This document shows, piece after piece, positions 33,042 to 45,447 of a stretch of 64,000 nucleotides of DNA (the stretch's first letter is position 1; the number at the start of each line of letters is the position of its first letter). A program made the translations under genes and the position numbers. The notes under the pieces were generated by a model. The model ran no database searches. It was not told the origin of the DNA and worked only from the letters and a program-made list of their open reading frames with translations. This DNA is from Gracilaria domingensis. Lineage: Eukaryota > Rhodophyta > Florideophyceae > Gracilariales > Gracilariaceae. The stretch covers positions 1-64,000 of the forward strand of contig VCMS01000276.1 of the NCBI GenBank assembly GCA_022539475.1, in the 5' to 3' direction.

Positions 33042-33395
33042 TCAAACCTGAGACACCAAAATACTATGGCGCTCCAATGACCCCTTCACCTCCGCATATA
33101 CTCGATCGCAGTCTTCGGGACTCGCGAACGATACCTCTACGGATGGCACGTCGTTGGTTACTTGTCGCCTCATCATCGACACACAAACTACTGGTGCCTC
33201 TGGCCTCATTTTCACCATAGCCAAAAGCTCCGGCCTCGAGAACCTGTGACAAGGGATACGCTCAAGCCGAAGCTTCTGTGATACCTTTGGCACTCCATCA
33301 TGCACCCCTAGTTCACCTGGCGACTTCCTCTTTGGTGAGCCTCGTAGGGAAAGGCTGTGCCTTCGAAGAGGAAAAGTCGCCACCGTCATGTTCAC
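33042..33395 (-). CDS. Hypothetical ORF or gene fragment, 117 codons
   Basis: The frame has a protein-like second half (RPEAPVVCVSMMRRQVTNDV, then PSVEVSFASPEDCDRVYAEV). No family is recognised. It has no convincing start context and may be a remnant of a larger gene. Confidence 0.25.
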   Translation of the reverse strand: MNMTVATFPLRRHSLSLRGSPKRKSPGELGVHDGVPKVSQKLRLERIPCHRFSRPELLAMVKMRPEAPVVCVSMMRRQVTNDVPSVEVSFASPEDCDRVYAEVKGSLERHSILVSQV

Positions 33396-34212
33396 ATCGG
33401 CCGGCAGCGGGACTACTGAGAAATTAGGCTACACACGGTCGTTCCGTGCCAGCCATTCTGCATTAGGGGTCGAGCCGGACAAGTAAAATTTACGAAAGGC
33501 ACAACTCTACTCCTGTTAGACGTAGTCCTCGTACAGAAAACAAGTGATATTTGGAAGGTGTAGTCAGGTTTAGATACTAATACCGGTGTTTTCAAACAGA
33601 AAACGCTCCAGCTTATGTGAATACTTCTACAATTTCAACCAAAACCGACCAAGTTATCAACGGTTTTGAAAATAAAAATCATAAGAATAATAACAAGAAA
33701 TTGAATATCATTGAGTATAACCAGAACTCTCAGAGAGACCAAACAAATATGAAACGGATATTATTTCAAAAGTAAAACCAAATGTTTACGGAAAAGCCGT
33801 TAATTAATGTCAAAAAACAACGGAGCATGACAGTATTGCAAATATCCAAACTACGTACACGTGATGTACGTTTCGGATAATGACGAGTAGTTATAAATAA
33901 GACCGTCAGACTGACAGTGCATGTCAATGACTCTCGTCTAGATGGAGTGGCACACACAGGTGAGTCGGGCGGGCTGGAGGAGACCGGGTGTTTGGCGGGG
34001 GCGCCCGCCAAAAGTTAGAAGTCCAAGCCCCCATGCAGAAGGTTGGAATCAAAAAAGCTTTTACAAATCTTGACAAATAAAATATATGAAAGTATTACAC
34101 ATTCAAATATAATCTGTTTTCATATTTCAAGACGTACCGTTAAAAACGGCACAAGGTTGCAGAAGCAGGTTACTCCGCGCTGCGCTGCATTGCGCTGCGG
34201 CGATGCGCGCGC
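33396..34212. other. Region without a supportable gene
   Basis: Mostly AT-rich (33600-33900 and 34040-34130). It contains the short palindrome TTGGCGGGGGCGCCCGCCAA near 33992. Nothing else is recognised. Confidence 0.35.
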
Positions 34213-35148
34213 CTTTCGGCGCGCTCGCTGCACGCGTTGGCCGTGCCATACTCGCGCCTGCGCGCGCTGGATCTGTCTCGCGCGCCGGTGGGCGACGTAA
34301 AGCTGTCCAAGGTGCTGTTTGAGCCCGCAATCGCGCAGCTGCACGCGTTGCTGTTGTGCCGATGTATGGCGGCTGTCCGACGCGTCGCGGCCGCTCATCG
34401 CGGCCAGACGCTCGCAGCTTCGCTAGTTGAACGTGGGCGCTCTGCCGAACATCTTGGAAGCTGGTGTGGCGCATGTGGCCGCCGCGCTACAGCGCTCGAT
34501 CTCCATGGTGAGTTTGTCGGAGTGCGCACAGCTGTTGGATGCCGCGCTGGCTCTGCTGGGATGGTGATGCTTGCGGCTGCATAATGTGACGTGCTGCTCG
34601 TCGCCACGCGTTACCCACGCAGGGGTGGACGCGCTGTGCCGCGGAGCGCCAACCTGGCCATGTTGGACGTGCTGCACTGCGAGTAGATCAAGGCGCTCGC
34701 GTTTCTGGACAGCGTGCGGGGCTACTGCCCGCTGCTGGCGCGCCGGCTGCGCGGCACCGACGCGAAGAGTCTGCGCTAGATGGTGATCTCTGCGCTCTCG
34801 GGGCTGATCTTCCATCTGACGGACAGCGACGTGCACAACGTAAGACGGCGGTGTACTTTTTGCTGGTGAACCGCGGCACCGGCAAACACTTCCGCGTCGG
34901 CAATGGCAGCGCGTTCCTGGACATGACCAACTACAGCTGCATTCTGGTGTTGTGCTTTGGCGACACGCCGCACACGATATGTCAGCGTTCAATTGGACTC
35001 CGGCCTATTCAACGATGACCCCAGTCTCTGGCCCGTTGGTTGGTCCCAAACTGTGCAGTATGGTGTTGATGACGATGAGGGATATGATAGCGAAGAACAG
35101 AAAAGAAAAGATGGCAATGATGATGAAAACGAAGGTGACGATGAATGA
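34213..35148 (+). pseudogene. Decayed leucine-rich-repeat protein gene, GC-rich
   Basis: Plus-strand frames show LRR-type spacing: LHALAVPYSRLRALDLSRAP, then LSKVLFEPAIAQLHALLLCR, and in another frame GVDALCRGAPNLAMLDVLHC and CPLLARRLRG, like cysteine-containing LRRs of F-box/AMN1-type proteins. A later frame (VYFLLVNRGTGKHFRVGNGS...LVLCFGDTPHT) and an acidic C-terminal tail (DDDEGYDSEEQKRKDGNDDE, ending 35148) appear to be the same gene. In-frame stops and several frame changes break it. The GC content is far above its AT-rich flanks. Confidence 0.45.
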
Positions 35149-36006
35149 ATTGTGCGCTTCAACAAATCTATGAATGCCCGCAGTATTCAGAAGGAAAGCG
35201 GACCCTCTTTGGATTCATCTCTGTCTAGTTCAATACTTTTTTGGCATGCTGGGAGTAAAAGTATTAAGGGTGCGGTGTGTTATGGTGACGTTAGATTGCT
35301 TTCTTATAAACTTGTAACAGTACTGAAATGAGGCGGGGAAGGGCTAACTGCTTTTGTTAAGGTCAAGAAATGTGTAGTAAAGAGAGAGGGTACCATCCCA
35401 GAAAGCCCTGTTACTTATGCGTACCAAGGTACTCCAAACAACAGAACGGTCTTCGCTAGTTATTGAGCACAAAGCTTTCGAAGCTTGATGCACAAAAGAT
35501 GCACGGCGCTTGATTGAGAGTGCAGTATGAGGAGCCGAAGTAAACTAGCACGACGTCTATCTGGTGCTGTGTACGGCAAACCTGAGCGCCGCGCGTGAAC
35601 ATGAAAGAGTTGTGGAGTTCCAAGTGGAGAGCTTGAGTTTGTCTAGTGCAAACGTTTGTGATGGCGAACAGTTTACAATATGATACGTTCCTTTCAGCAT
35701 AAACTCCCGACGCTCTGTTGAGAGAGACAACAAAGCTATGAGTACATCATACCCCAGCAAGCAAGAGTTTAAGCATTGCTTCGCTTTGAAAGCAAAGCGG
35801 TGTTTGTAATCCTGATACTGCTTCATAAGAACTGCACATCTCAACTGTATGTCAAGTGAACAAATGTTCAGTCTGAGAACAGTCTATGCTGCGCCCGCTT
35901 GAGGCATATAACGTAGTTCTTCGCCAACTACAGAGATAAAACCTTAGGTGCACAGAATAGCAGTTTTCGGATACAATAAGGGAGTGAACTGATATCAATA
36001 TCTTTA
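35149..36006. other. Region without a supportable gene
   Basis: AT-rich. Short minus-strand ORF 35844-35557 is not recognised. The 3' end and terminus of the hAT element probably lie in this stretch, but I cannot place an inverted repeat. Confidence 0.35.
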
Positions 36007-36996
36007 TTAACGTACAATCGAACGAAGATATAACATATCTTCCAAAAAGTTGCTCTTAAGCTTTGATCTGTCGCCTGTAACAGTTCCATTAACAGTGCTA
36101 AAGTTTCTTTTGCTTGTGGACGAAGAAGCAGGTGTTGCATACAAACCCAATGCTACTTTTGTCAGATCAGGATAAAGAACCGATTGACTTATCCAAAATT
36201 TCACCTATATAATACCATGATCCTCTTCGTCTTTGACAGCTTTTAGCTGCTGCAACATAGGAAGAGGAAACGAACGACCCATGTATTTTTCAAAGCAGTC
36301 TAAACTTCCAGCCTCACGATCTGCAATGTCAAGCATGTCTGATAGATTAAATTTTTCTTCTCCTAAATCTTTTGAAACAACTGTGTCGCTCACCATAATC
36401 ACATCTTTCTCACAGTTTTCTTGCCCATAATATTTTTGCAACAGAGGCTTTATCAGGATACTTCCCTTGACTTTGAAATCGTTTTGTCTATCGGTGTCCT
36501 TCACGAATCCGAGAGAACACAATCGAGGATGCAACAGACTTCCAGCTATCCACATGCTGTGGGTTTTGATTTGCGACAGGTATTGCAACGAAACCTCACT
36601 GAACTGCTGGCTCAAAACGTGCGGAACCTCATAGTTTGAACCCTTTGCTATCCCTCCATTTATTTGTTTCAGTTGATTCTGAAGCTGCTAAAGCATTGGC
36701 AACACAAGATGCAGCGTTGGAGTCTTATGAGCCTCCAACGCCGTTTAAAATATGACAAACAGGACGAAAACAATTTGAAATAGAGCAGGGTATATAACAT
36801 CACAATTGGACTTTGTCTCTCTCAAAATATCATCAAACGCTTTCTTTGCCAGTTCCGAATCTTTGGTGGCGATAACAGAAGCAACTTGTTTGCTTGACTT
36901 TAAAAATCTCTCCACAACTAGTGGACTTGCACCAAATCTTGTCTCTATCTCCTGTACTAGAGCAAAACCTTCAGGAAGCGATTGATTCCAGTTACC
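36007..36996 (-). pseudogene. hAT transposase, C-terminal part
   Basis: A single frame carries GNWNQSLPEGFALVQEIETR FG-type sequence, then internal stops (near 36742 and 36688), LSQQFSEVSLQYLSQIKTHS, and a TAG at 36205-36207. It ends with the hAT dimerisation block: YPDLTKVALGLYATPASSST followed by KRNFSTVNG...RSKL and FLEDMLYLRS. This block mediates transposase oligomerisation in hAT elements. Only nonsense changes are seen, no frame changes, so decay is moderate. Confidence 0.75.
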
Positions 36997-37807
36997 TATG
37001 GTGCAAAACCCAGCGATGGGAAAGCCACGCAAAGACGGTTCAAACCTCCCTCTTATAGGGCTGCACAGCATTAGAGCGCCCTCACGGGATGACACGGCTA
37101 GGCCGGGCGTAAATCCGGGGTCAACCCTTCCCGACAACGGAGAGAGCGAAAAACAAAAAAGACGCGTCCAGCGCTAGAGATCACGACACCGTCGGTAATG
37201 ACGTCACAGTGGCGAGTAGAATACTCTCAGCAGAGTGGCGACGACACGCGGTAGCGGTAAGGAGCCACGCGCGTGGTCGTGCCAAGAACGGTAGGCACCG
37301 GTATGCAGCGTATCAGTACCTGTATGACAAGGGCAAAAGCGAACTAACACGCACACAAAATGAACACGCAATAGAGGTAGTGGTGTTAGGGATGCCGCGA
37401 GGCGGATAACAGTCCCTTTACAAGGTGCAAGCTCTCCGCAAGGAGTTTACTACACACCCAGGGTGGAACGTAAGAGCCGAACACTCGGTTGTTCCGTTTA
37501 CTTCCCCAACACGTGGTGCAGCTCAACCTACTAAGTAGTGCAGTATGTTGGCCCACTTTCAGTGTGGTACAGTAGATATGCTACAAATATCTACTTAAAA
37601 TACCCCAATGAATGGGTGCAAATCTCCCACACGTGTGTGACTGATCGGCTAGGCCGTGCACCTCGTCACAATAATTCTAATATTAAGTATACCCAAGGAT
37701 GGGCTGATCACACCAGTTATTCATAGGGTGTACCACCACCTCCCGGCATCACCGTGCATATTATGAATCGCATCAGCGACAGAGTCACGTAATCGCGTTG
37801 TACTACA
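36997..37807 (-). repeat. 3' LTR of gypsy B
   Basis: 811 bp, collinear with 60438-61250. The outer end reads TATGGTGC where the partner has TGTGGTGC, a decayed TG. Next to its inner end the minus strand has the purine tract AAGGAGGGGGAGA. Confidence 0.9.
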
Positions 37808-37821
37808 TCTCCCCCTCCTTA
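37808..37821 (-). other. Polypurine tract of gypsy B
   Basis: Plus-strand TCTCCCCCTCCTTA directly abuts the LTR end TACA. An identical tract abuts the 3' LTR of C. Confidence 0.8.
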
Positions 37822-37964
37822 TGATGCGAGACGACCCCGCGAGCGGTTTCGCTTTCCTTCTCTGGAGTGCGTTTAAGCACGACGCAATGACGGTCTTCAA
37901 TCAGGCCTCCCCGGTCTCCTCTAACGGCGATTCCTGTCAAACGCTCTCCACGCGTACTGCGGTA

Positions 37965-39959
37965 ATGTCTCCTCCGATACCTCGGCGCGCTCTTCCTTCT
38001 CTCTCGCTTCCAGCGCTTTCGTCTCTTCCTTGCGCGCTTCCCGCGATGCCGAACCCGAATCAGGGTGGCAACTAACCGCCTGGCGGGTATCAGAACCAAT
38101 ACTTTGGTGGTTTCGCCGGGCATTTACATCCTTCCTCCTCTGGGGTGCCTCTCTCACAGCCGTCTTCCGCCGGCGTTTCATTTCCGCAACCGGTCAATCC
38201 GGGATTTCACACGGCGCCTCTTCCCTAGACGGGTGGTCAACTTCCGCCTCCGGCGACGGTACCGCAGTGGAACTGGATCGCGCCTGCTGTTCCGGTACAA
38301 CCGGTTGTCAACCCGCATGCGGGCGCGTCGGCGTCGTACGACGAACTCGAAAACGTCGACCCTCGAACTAATCCGACACCGTTTTTACGGGCTCCGTGGT
38401 TCCATCCGCAAGGCGCGACCGATCGTTCCCTCGTCGAGGCGTATGGAGATGGCAGTGGTCACCTCCCAGGAGGCGTGCACGTCTGGAAGACGGTGACGTT
38501 TGACTGGCATTACCGGATTACCATGCCCACCAACGCGATTGTCTACAATCGTGGTCAGTCGCACAACTCCGCTCGAGTGGCCATGGTTCGCGTAGCGCAC
38601 ATGCGAATGTTTCGCACTTATTCAGAGCGCCCGATTCCGGTGAACTTCCGCTTTGACGTGGCCTTCTTCCGAACGCTCGGCGAAATTCAGTATGAAGAGA
38701 ATCTTGCCCGGCTTGCCGGTGTGGTGGAGCGCTATCAGAACGTCCCCGTTCACCAGGATCTCCTGTGCTGGACCCGTCCGCTCTTGCGTGCTGAATTTCA
38801 ATACCTCCCCCGCTTGCCGCGGTCCAACTACCTGCAGACTATAATCCGTCTTGAACGACTTGCTCGCTCCCGATGGGGTTATCTTATCCCGTATAAAAAC
38901 ACGGAGTCAAATCGGATTCGTTCGCGCCACATGCGTGGGATATACGTTCCTCTCCCCTTTGTGTGGGCGTCAGCCGAGGTCTGCCGTGGTTGCTACGTGG
39001 AACGCCCACCCTGTGTCACATACGTGGGCAGTAGGCTGGTAACAAACCCGTTTACGGGGTGGTGGAGCGTCGTCCCCACGGAATGGGGGGCGCGAACAGC
39101 GGTGTATCTCCTCAACGAGGTGTAGGACCAGTATCGACTGTGGTTCATTCCCCCGCGCTTGCGGCAACTCATACAAACCTTGGATCTCACTATCCCGCTT
39201 TGCGGTAATGGGAACTTCTCGGAAGTGGTATGCCTCTTGCGAGTGATTGACGGCGTCGACTGGAACCAGGTCCCTCGTTCGCGGAGCGCGCGCGACGAAG
39301 GCGACCTCGCCATTGACCGGTCTCCGGGTGGCAGATCCCTACTGTCGGGTGATTACATCTATTACGACCCCTGGACACGGGTGCCGATTACCAACGCCGA
39401 GGCCGAACTTCTTCGGAATGCCGAGCGAGTCATCCCTCCGGGCTTCATCATTACTGATGAGTTCTTCCACCTGGTTGGGGATCAGAACATCATGGTTGAT
39501 GACGCTCCCGATGACGATGACGAGTATGGCGACGACGAATTCGCGGCAGCTCCGGTGGAGGGTGCAGTACCTGCTTCAGCGCTGCCAGGTCCCCTAGAGG
39601 GTGCTAACGCGGTCTTCTCGACTCCGCTGAGTGTTCCTTCTACGCATCTGGGGCTCCCTGGGCCCGTAGTGGCTCCAGTTCCCACGCCTGTGGCGGTTCC
39701 AACTCCAGCGGAGGCTGTTGTTTCGTCTGCGATGGCGGCGTCAGCTACGCCGAACGAAGCCGCGAACGCGGGACTTTCTGACGAAGCACGGGCTGCCGTG
39801 ATAGCTCAGTTTCTCAGCGAGGCTGGTATCTCCGACGCGGCATCTGTCGACGTCTCGCAGATGCGTGACGTGCTGATAGCGCGGCTTGCGAACGCTGAAG
39901 ACCAGCAGGAATCCGAGTTACTCGTGCAGCTTTCCCTCCAAGGAGTCCCTCCTAGCTGA
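37965..39959 (+). pseudogene. Convergent antisense ORF of gypsy B
   Basis: One plus-strand frame from ATG 37965 (MSPPIPRRALPSLSL) to TGA near 39957, about 664 codons, with in-frame stops at 38073-38075, 38226-38228 and 39123-39125 and no frame change. The N-terminal third is Gly/Pro/Gln/Asn-rich (GGYQNQYFGGFAG). The conserved core includes APWFHPQGATDRSLVEAY, LLCWTRPLLRAEFQYL, ARSRWGYLIPYKNTES, and the motif GCYVERPPCVTYVGSRL, followed by VIDGVDWNQVPRS and YYDPW. The C terminus is Pro/Ala-rich with a final helical acidic segment. Each core motif has a counterpart in element C. Family unknown; not a retroviral env by any feature I can see, and no signal peptide or membrane segment is apparent. 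Confidence 0.65.
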
Positions 39960-40414
39960 TATCCAATATCTTGGCCGTTGTGTGCTCGAATAGCGAGCCA
40001 TAACCTGGTAACAACGACCAGTAAAACTGTGAACTTCTCTTGATTCCCAGACTTTTTCCCTTCTTCTAAGGTGTATACTTCTTAACTTCTCCCTTCCGGG
40101 GTGATCTTCCTCTTTCGAGTGCTTCTTCCTCTTCCGAGTTCATATTCCTCTTACGAGGGCTTGTTCCTCTTCTGAGTTTTCATTTCCTCTTCATAGAGTC
40201 TTCTTCCTCTTACGAGTGCTTCCTAACTTCTTCTCTTTCTGAGGGCGTTACTATTCGAGCTTCAACTGTTCTCTCAATAGAGTGTCTCCTCATGACGCGA
40301 GTAGCGGTACAGTAGTCTTCTGGAGGTTGTCGCAGCGTTCCTCGAGATAGTGTTGTCGTTCGTATAACTGTTCGTGCGCGGTACGCGATAAGCCTCTGTC
40401 TCCAGCGACGTATG
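39960..40414 (-). repeat. Convergent gap of gypsy B with short degenerate repeats
   Basis: From about 40095 to 40225 the plus strand repeats a unit like TTCCTCTTACGAGTGCTTC about six times with variation. It is pyrimidine-rich on plus and purine-rich on the sense strand of the element. It lies between the converging 3' ends of pol and the antisense gene; element C has a similarly pyrimidine-rich gap at 47380-47600. Confidence 0.5.
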
Positions 40415-41044
40415 TTAACCGACCATTGCCTGATGTAGGTTAGCCGGCAACGCCGTGTTAGTGCGACGGTGGTATTGCACGATCTTCGATCGGGGTAAGT
40501 GTTCCACGGGCTCGTCTGAATCCCGCGACGGTGGATAGCCATACCAGCGTATCTGGTACTGAACATACCCCTTTTGGTTCCAAATGTGTCCCACTATGTA
40601 GTCGACAACGAACTCGTTCGAGTAAACTCCCCACTCTAGCTCTTCGGACGAAGGGTCGTCAGCGCGCTGCGGCGGTGCCGCAACTTCGGTGCCAGCGCTG
40701 CTGTGATGATGAACTGACGCCTTCAACGATAGACTTGTCCTCTGCTGAGTGTTCGATTCTCGTTTCCGGGGTTCCTCAAGCAACTTTGCCGCTTTGGCGG
40801 GTCCGCGAATGGCTAGTTTCTGCGGTAGTTCCCATCCTGACGGTGAAGGCCGACGCAGAGGCGGATTGTTCACCACGGTACGTGCCGATTCACGTGACGG
40901 CACGCGACGTTTTGCAGTGCTTGCACTGCCACGCGCTATGATTGGCCCACTGTGTGGCGCGCGCTGCGCACCACGCGATTTGTGGCGCACAAGCGCTCCT
41001 GCGGTTGCAGTGTGCGTCATCCCTAAATCAGGGCTGTAATCCAT
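40415..41044 (-). pseudogene. Gypsy B pol C-terminal extension with chromodomain
   Basis: After a Pro/Arg/Ser-rich linker, residues near the end read EFVVDYIVGHIWNQKGYVQY, then QIRWYGYPPSRDSDEPVEHL and PRSKIVQYHRR. This is a chromodomain (three-strand sheet with Y-x-I/V-x-W-x-GY, then a D-x-x-EP turn and C-terminal helix). Chromodomains at the integrase end direct chromoviruses to marked chromatin. It is separated from the integrase frame by frame changes (41757-41023 region). Confidence 0.8.
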
Positions 41045-41672
41045 ATCTCCGACGAGCGGTGCGCCGTCATGACTTCGTGAAACGTCATAAGTGCGACTTG
41101 CGACTTCTCCACGGCTGGGTGTAACGGCAAACCACCATCACTCGAACCAGGGTGCTTGATCTCCGCTTCAGCGAGCGTCTTCTCTTCTTCCTGATCTGCA
41201 GTGTCAAGGGTACCGGGATCAGCCGTGACTTCCTTGGCGCGCGACTGCGAAGGCGGTGTGTGGCGGTCGTCGGCGTCGATTTGCGGCGACTGCGAGTCCG
41301 GAGTACTTCGTGTGGTAGTATCCAGCTTCGCTGTAGCCTTGCTCGGCCGAGAAGTCGGGTATTCTGTATCAACTTCCGACCCTGACGATGGAACCTCGCG
41401 AACGAGCGCATGCTCCGCGTCCTGCGTCGACGAGAGGGTAGGCGCGTGTTCTGGCGACAAATACCCAGGCAGGTGAGCAATACCAGTATCCTGAGACAGC
41501 CTCGAGTCCGTTCGTTGCGTGCGATGTCCTTCTGGAAGGTAGTGATTCTTCGTGGAAGGGTGTGTATCCTCCGCAGGGGTCTGCGCGACAGCGGCCGACT
41601 GCTGCACATCCTTCATTGCTTTAACACGCAGCAGCGGGTGTTCCTTCCGACTGACAGCGGTGCCCATAGCAA

Positions 41673-44389
41673 CTACGTCCTCGACGGTGTCCTGAGCCGA
41701 CTCTGCCTCTTCTTCATTATCTTCCCGTGAATCACGGCGCTGCGATGGTAGCGACACCGGTGACTCACTCCCCGCGACAACGCGTGATCCCCTAAAGCGT
41801 GATTCTCCCTTCCCCTCCTAGGTAAAGTGCTATGGGGAGCAGCCGTCACGTCTGTTGACGATGTAATAGACGCTGTGAAAGGAGCTTTTACCAGCGGTGT
41901 ATGTTCGGATACCTCGGTTTGCGAGGATATATTCGGTACTTCTGCGAGACCCCATGTTGGATGACGAAGCCCCACAGGGGGTGTAATGTTCTGCGACGAG
42001 GCTCTTCGGTTCTCTGCCTGTCCAGCGTCCTGCTGTGTATTCGAAACGACTTCCGTATGAACGGTCGGTCCTTGTACAACGCGATCGCGAGACAAACGCT
42101 CATGAGCGTCACCAACTTCCAGTACGACTGTGTCCTGATTTACGCTGATAACGCGGTATGAACCATCGGCGATGGGTGAAAGTTTGTGACACCTCTCTTT
42201 TTCAGTGTTATAATATTCTTTCCTGATAAAGGCTAGGTCTCCCAACTTTAGTGACGGCAGCGGTCTCCGCACCCGGGCGTCAAAGTTCCGCTTGTAAGCA
42301 TGTTGTACTTTTGCCATTGACGACCTGGCAAAAGGTACCATTGCGGATAACCACTGCTTCCATTGCAGGTAATGATCCCGTACAGACGGTAACGTATTCA
42401 GCTTAGCTGAGGGTTCAACCGCGACTGGCGGGGGTGTCCGTGAGAGCACGAGCTCAAACGGTGACGACCCAGTTCTCCTGTGAACCTGCGTACTGTACGC
42501 GTACGTCACTGTTTCCGTGTAGAGATCCCAAGTCTTTGGGTGTTCAAAAGTGTAGGCCCGCAACGCGGAGAGCATTGTCCGGTTAAACCGTTCGACTTGC
42601 CCATTGCATTGAGGATGATATGTCGTCATGAAGAGATTTTTGACGTCGAGTATCCGGCAGGTATCCTGGAAGAATTTCGCAATGAACTGCGCCTCATTAT
42701 CCGAAAGGAGGTTAACCGGCGGACCGTAGACCATTACCCAGTGGCGAACAAATGCCTTCGCAACTGTGCGTGCTGTGATATTCTTCAACGGAACTGTCTG
42801 GACTAACTTTGAGAATCTGACCGTAATAACGAGTAAGAACCGATTACCTCGGGAAGTGCGCAAGAACTCACCGAGTATATCGATGGCAATAAACTCCAAC
42901 GGCGCCCTTGCGGGGAATAACGTTAGTTTCTCCGCATGGCGGAGCTGCTTCACTCGCTCCCGAGCAAAATGTTTACACGCCTTCACGGTAGTGTAGCAGT
43001 CCAAAGCTAACGCGGGCCAGTAGAAATCCCGACGCAGTACCGTGTATAACCGCTTAGCAACCGGATGGGCAGCCATCCGCGAGTGATGCGAGAGGTGCAG
43101 TACCCTGGTTTGTAAGGAGTGAAGAACCACAATCTGTGGGTTAGAACGAACCACTCTGACGAGGTAGCCTTCTGAGTTTACCCTAAAGGGGATCTTTGCA
43201 CCGCCGTTTATCTGGGCGCGTATCCTCGTACAGAACGGGTCAGCCTGTTGTTCTCTCACCATCTCCTCTGGAGAAATGGGAACGAATGTACCGGATTCCG
43301 GATCTTTACCGTCTGCGACGAGCAAATCATCACAAATGTCGTCCGACACAATGTCGTAGTCCTCATCACCCTCCTCAATGAGGAAACAGGGGATATCTTC
43401 ATCATCGTCATCGACGGGTAAAGCTTCGCCTTCCGTTCCCAAACGTGAAAGAGCATCCGCTTGTGCGTTGGGCGGACCCTTTTATGTAAGTGACTCCATA
43501 ATCAAATTCGGCAACCTGAAGACGCCAACACATTAAGCGTCCAGAAGGTTCCGTGACTGACATTAACCAACGCAATGCGGAATGATCCGTATTGACGGTA
43601 AAGTGTACGCCCATAAGATATGGTCGTAACGTCTGCAAAGCCCATACCATGGCGAGACACTCTTTCTCGGATACCGAGTAATTGCGTTCATCCACATTGA
43701 ACGTGCGTGACCAATATCCGATTGGTTTGCGTTCCCCTTCGGGCGTAGTCTGAAAGAGTGTGCAGCCAATCTGGTAATCACTCGAGTACGTATCCACGGT
43801 GTACGCAACCCGTTCTTCGGTAGTGCCAACACGGGTGCCGTAGTAACAGCCTCTTTAATAGAGTTGAAAGTCTTCACTTGCGTGGGGGTAAGTAGTCCCA
43901 ATTTGGGCGGTTGTCCCTTCTTCAAGAGTTCGTTGAGCGGTCCCGCGATCTTCGCGAAGCGAGAAATGAACCCTCTATAGACGTTGCCAACCCCCAGAAA
44001 GGAGCGTAGCTCTGTCTCTGTAGTGGAGTGCTTCGCCTCTTTGAGGGACTTGACGCGAGCTTCCTCGATCAGCAGCTGTCCTGGACGTATGACATGGCCC
44101 AGATGCTTCACTGAGTCAGTGAAAAACTCACACTTCCTCAACTTGATTGTGGTTCCCGCATCCCGCAAAGCGGTCATTATCTCCCGAACATGTTCGAGGT
44201 TATCGTCCAAACTGTTAGAAAACACGATGATGTCATCGAGGTATACCAAGCAACTCCGCCATTGGAAGCGAGCCAACAAAATGTCCAAAGCACGCTGAAA
44301 CGTAGCGGAGGCGTTCGTTAACCAGAACAGATACGCTTAAAGCGGTATAGTCCTGAATAACAGGTAAACGCGGTCTTGTCACGGTCTTG
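41673..44389 (-). pseudogene. Gypsy B RT (C-terminal part), RNase H and integrase
   Basis: The RT resumes after element C (QDRDKTAFTCYSGLYRFKRI). A frameshift near 44320 leads to the frame with YLDD intact (CLVYLDDIIVFSNSL) and FLGVGNVYRGFISRFAKIAG. RNase H (TYSSDYQIGCTLFQ..., NTDHSALRWLM) is in another frame at 43797-43408. The integrase frame is 43442-41673: a zinc module with one Cys replaced (ACKHFA), catalytic IDILGEF, LLSDNEAQF and NGQVERFNRTM, and a LSPIADGSYRVISVNQDTVV module. At least three indels; not functional. Confidence 0.85.
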
Positions 44390-44394
44390 CGGTC

Positions 44395-45368
44395 TGTGGG
44401 GCAAACTCGGAAGAGTGAAACCCACCAGACTGTCCGAAGGTCCGCTCTCGTGAGAGATGGCAGACCAGTGACAGAGCCCTCTGTACCACCGTAACTCGGT
44501 TGTAAGGCCGAAGTGGCAACTGGCTATACCTACAGAGGTGCTAGGCCACGTCGTGAGGAAACGATAAGAAACTCCAGAAATGGGGTGGTATCGGCAACGA
44601 TGGAACACGACCAACGACAGGTGTAGTCCCGAGAGGGAAAGCAACAGAAAACAACCACCAAACAACACCCACACGCGACGGGTAGGGCCTCCTCGGCACT
44701 GTGCCCGGAGCGGGGCGAGATCCTCCAACGGTAATGCACGGGTTTCCGTAAACACGGCAAAACTCTATACAGAGTCGGATCACTTCGTAATCTAGTCCTA
44801 TACCTCCTCGGTACGACCCTCAGGTCCCGACATAAACGACAGATGTTCCTCAAAGGTACCGAGAGGGTAGGACCACCGTAACCAGACGTGGCTATACTCG
44901 CGAGAGTGATAACCCACGTAGGCGGTTGGCGCCAGAGCCTCACTCGTGTAGAGTCCACTCAGGAGAGCGCTACTCGACAAAGAGTTCACTTAGAAGTGCT
45001 CGGGTTGACTTTACAAAGGTGCTCGGGACGACGAGGTCGAGCTCACCTCAGTAGGTCTAAACTAACTATGTACACGTGGTGCACACCCGCAGGGGTCCGT
45101 ACACGTGGCTAGCCCAGTGTAAGGCACCTCAGGTGCACTACCTACTGTCCCGTAATATGCACACACACGGTGGTGTAGTACACGCGTCCACCTAGCGGTA
45201 TTGGCCAGCAATGGCAACCCTGATTACAGGTAACTTTGGGAAAGTCATTCCAAAAGTAACCGCCAAAATTGGGTCCAACTCATAACTCTTCGAGTGCATC
45301 CTCGTATCACTCCCCTGAGTATATGAGGCGCATCATCCTGATAACCACGCAAATTGCGTTGCTCTACA
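44395..45368 (-). repeat. 3' LTR of gypsy C
   Basis: 974 bp, TGTGGGGC...GCTCTACA on the plus strand. The 142-aa and 145-aa ORFs inside occur identically in both LTRs and show no domain; I do not treat them as genes. Confidence 0.95.
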
Positions 45369-45383
45369 TCTCCCCCTCCTTAG
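45369..45383 (-). other. Polypurine tract of gypsy C
   Basis: Plus-strand TCTCCCCCTCCTTAG abuts the LTR. The sense strand reads AAGGAGGGGGAGA just before TGTAGAGC. Confidence 0.85.
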
Positions 45384-45447
45384 AGCCGAGAACGACTTCG
45401 AGGCTGAAGTTTTGTGCGAAACGCAAGTACGTAAATACGTCACAGTC

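Noticed and set aside
34042-34140. tRNA or small RNA gene in the AT-rich stretch
   Set aside because: No cloverleaf, box A/B or other RNA signature was found by eye.
37965-39959. Retroviral env-like gene in gypsy B
   Set aside because: The frame is on the opposite strand to gag and pol and shows no signal peptide, transmembrane segment or furin-like site.
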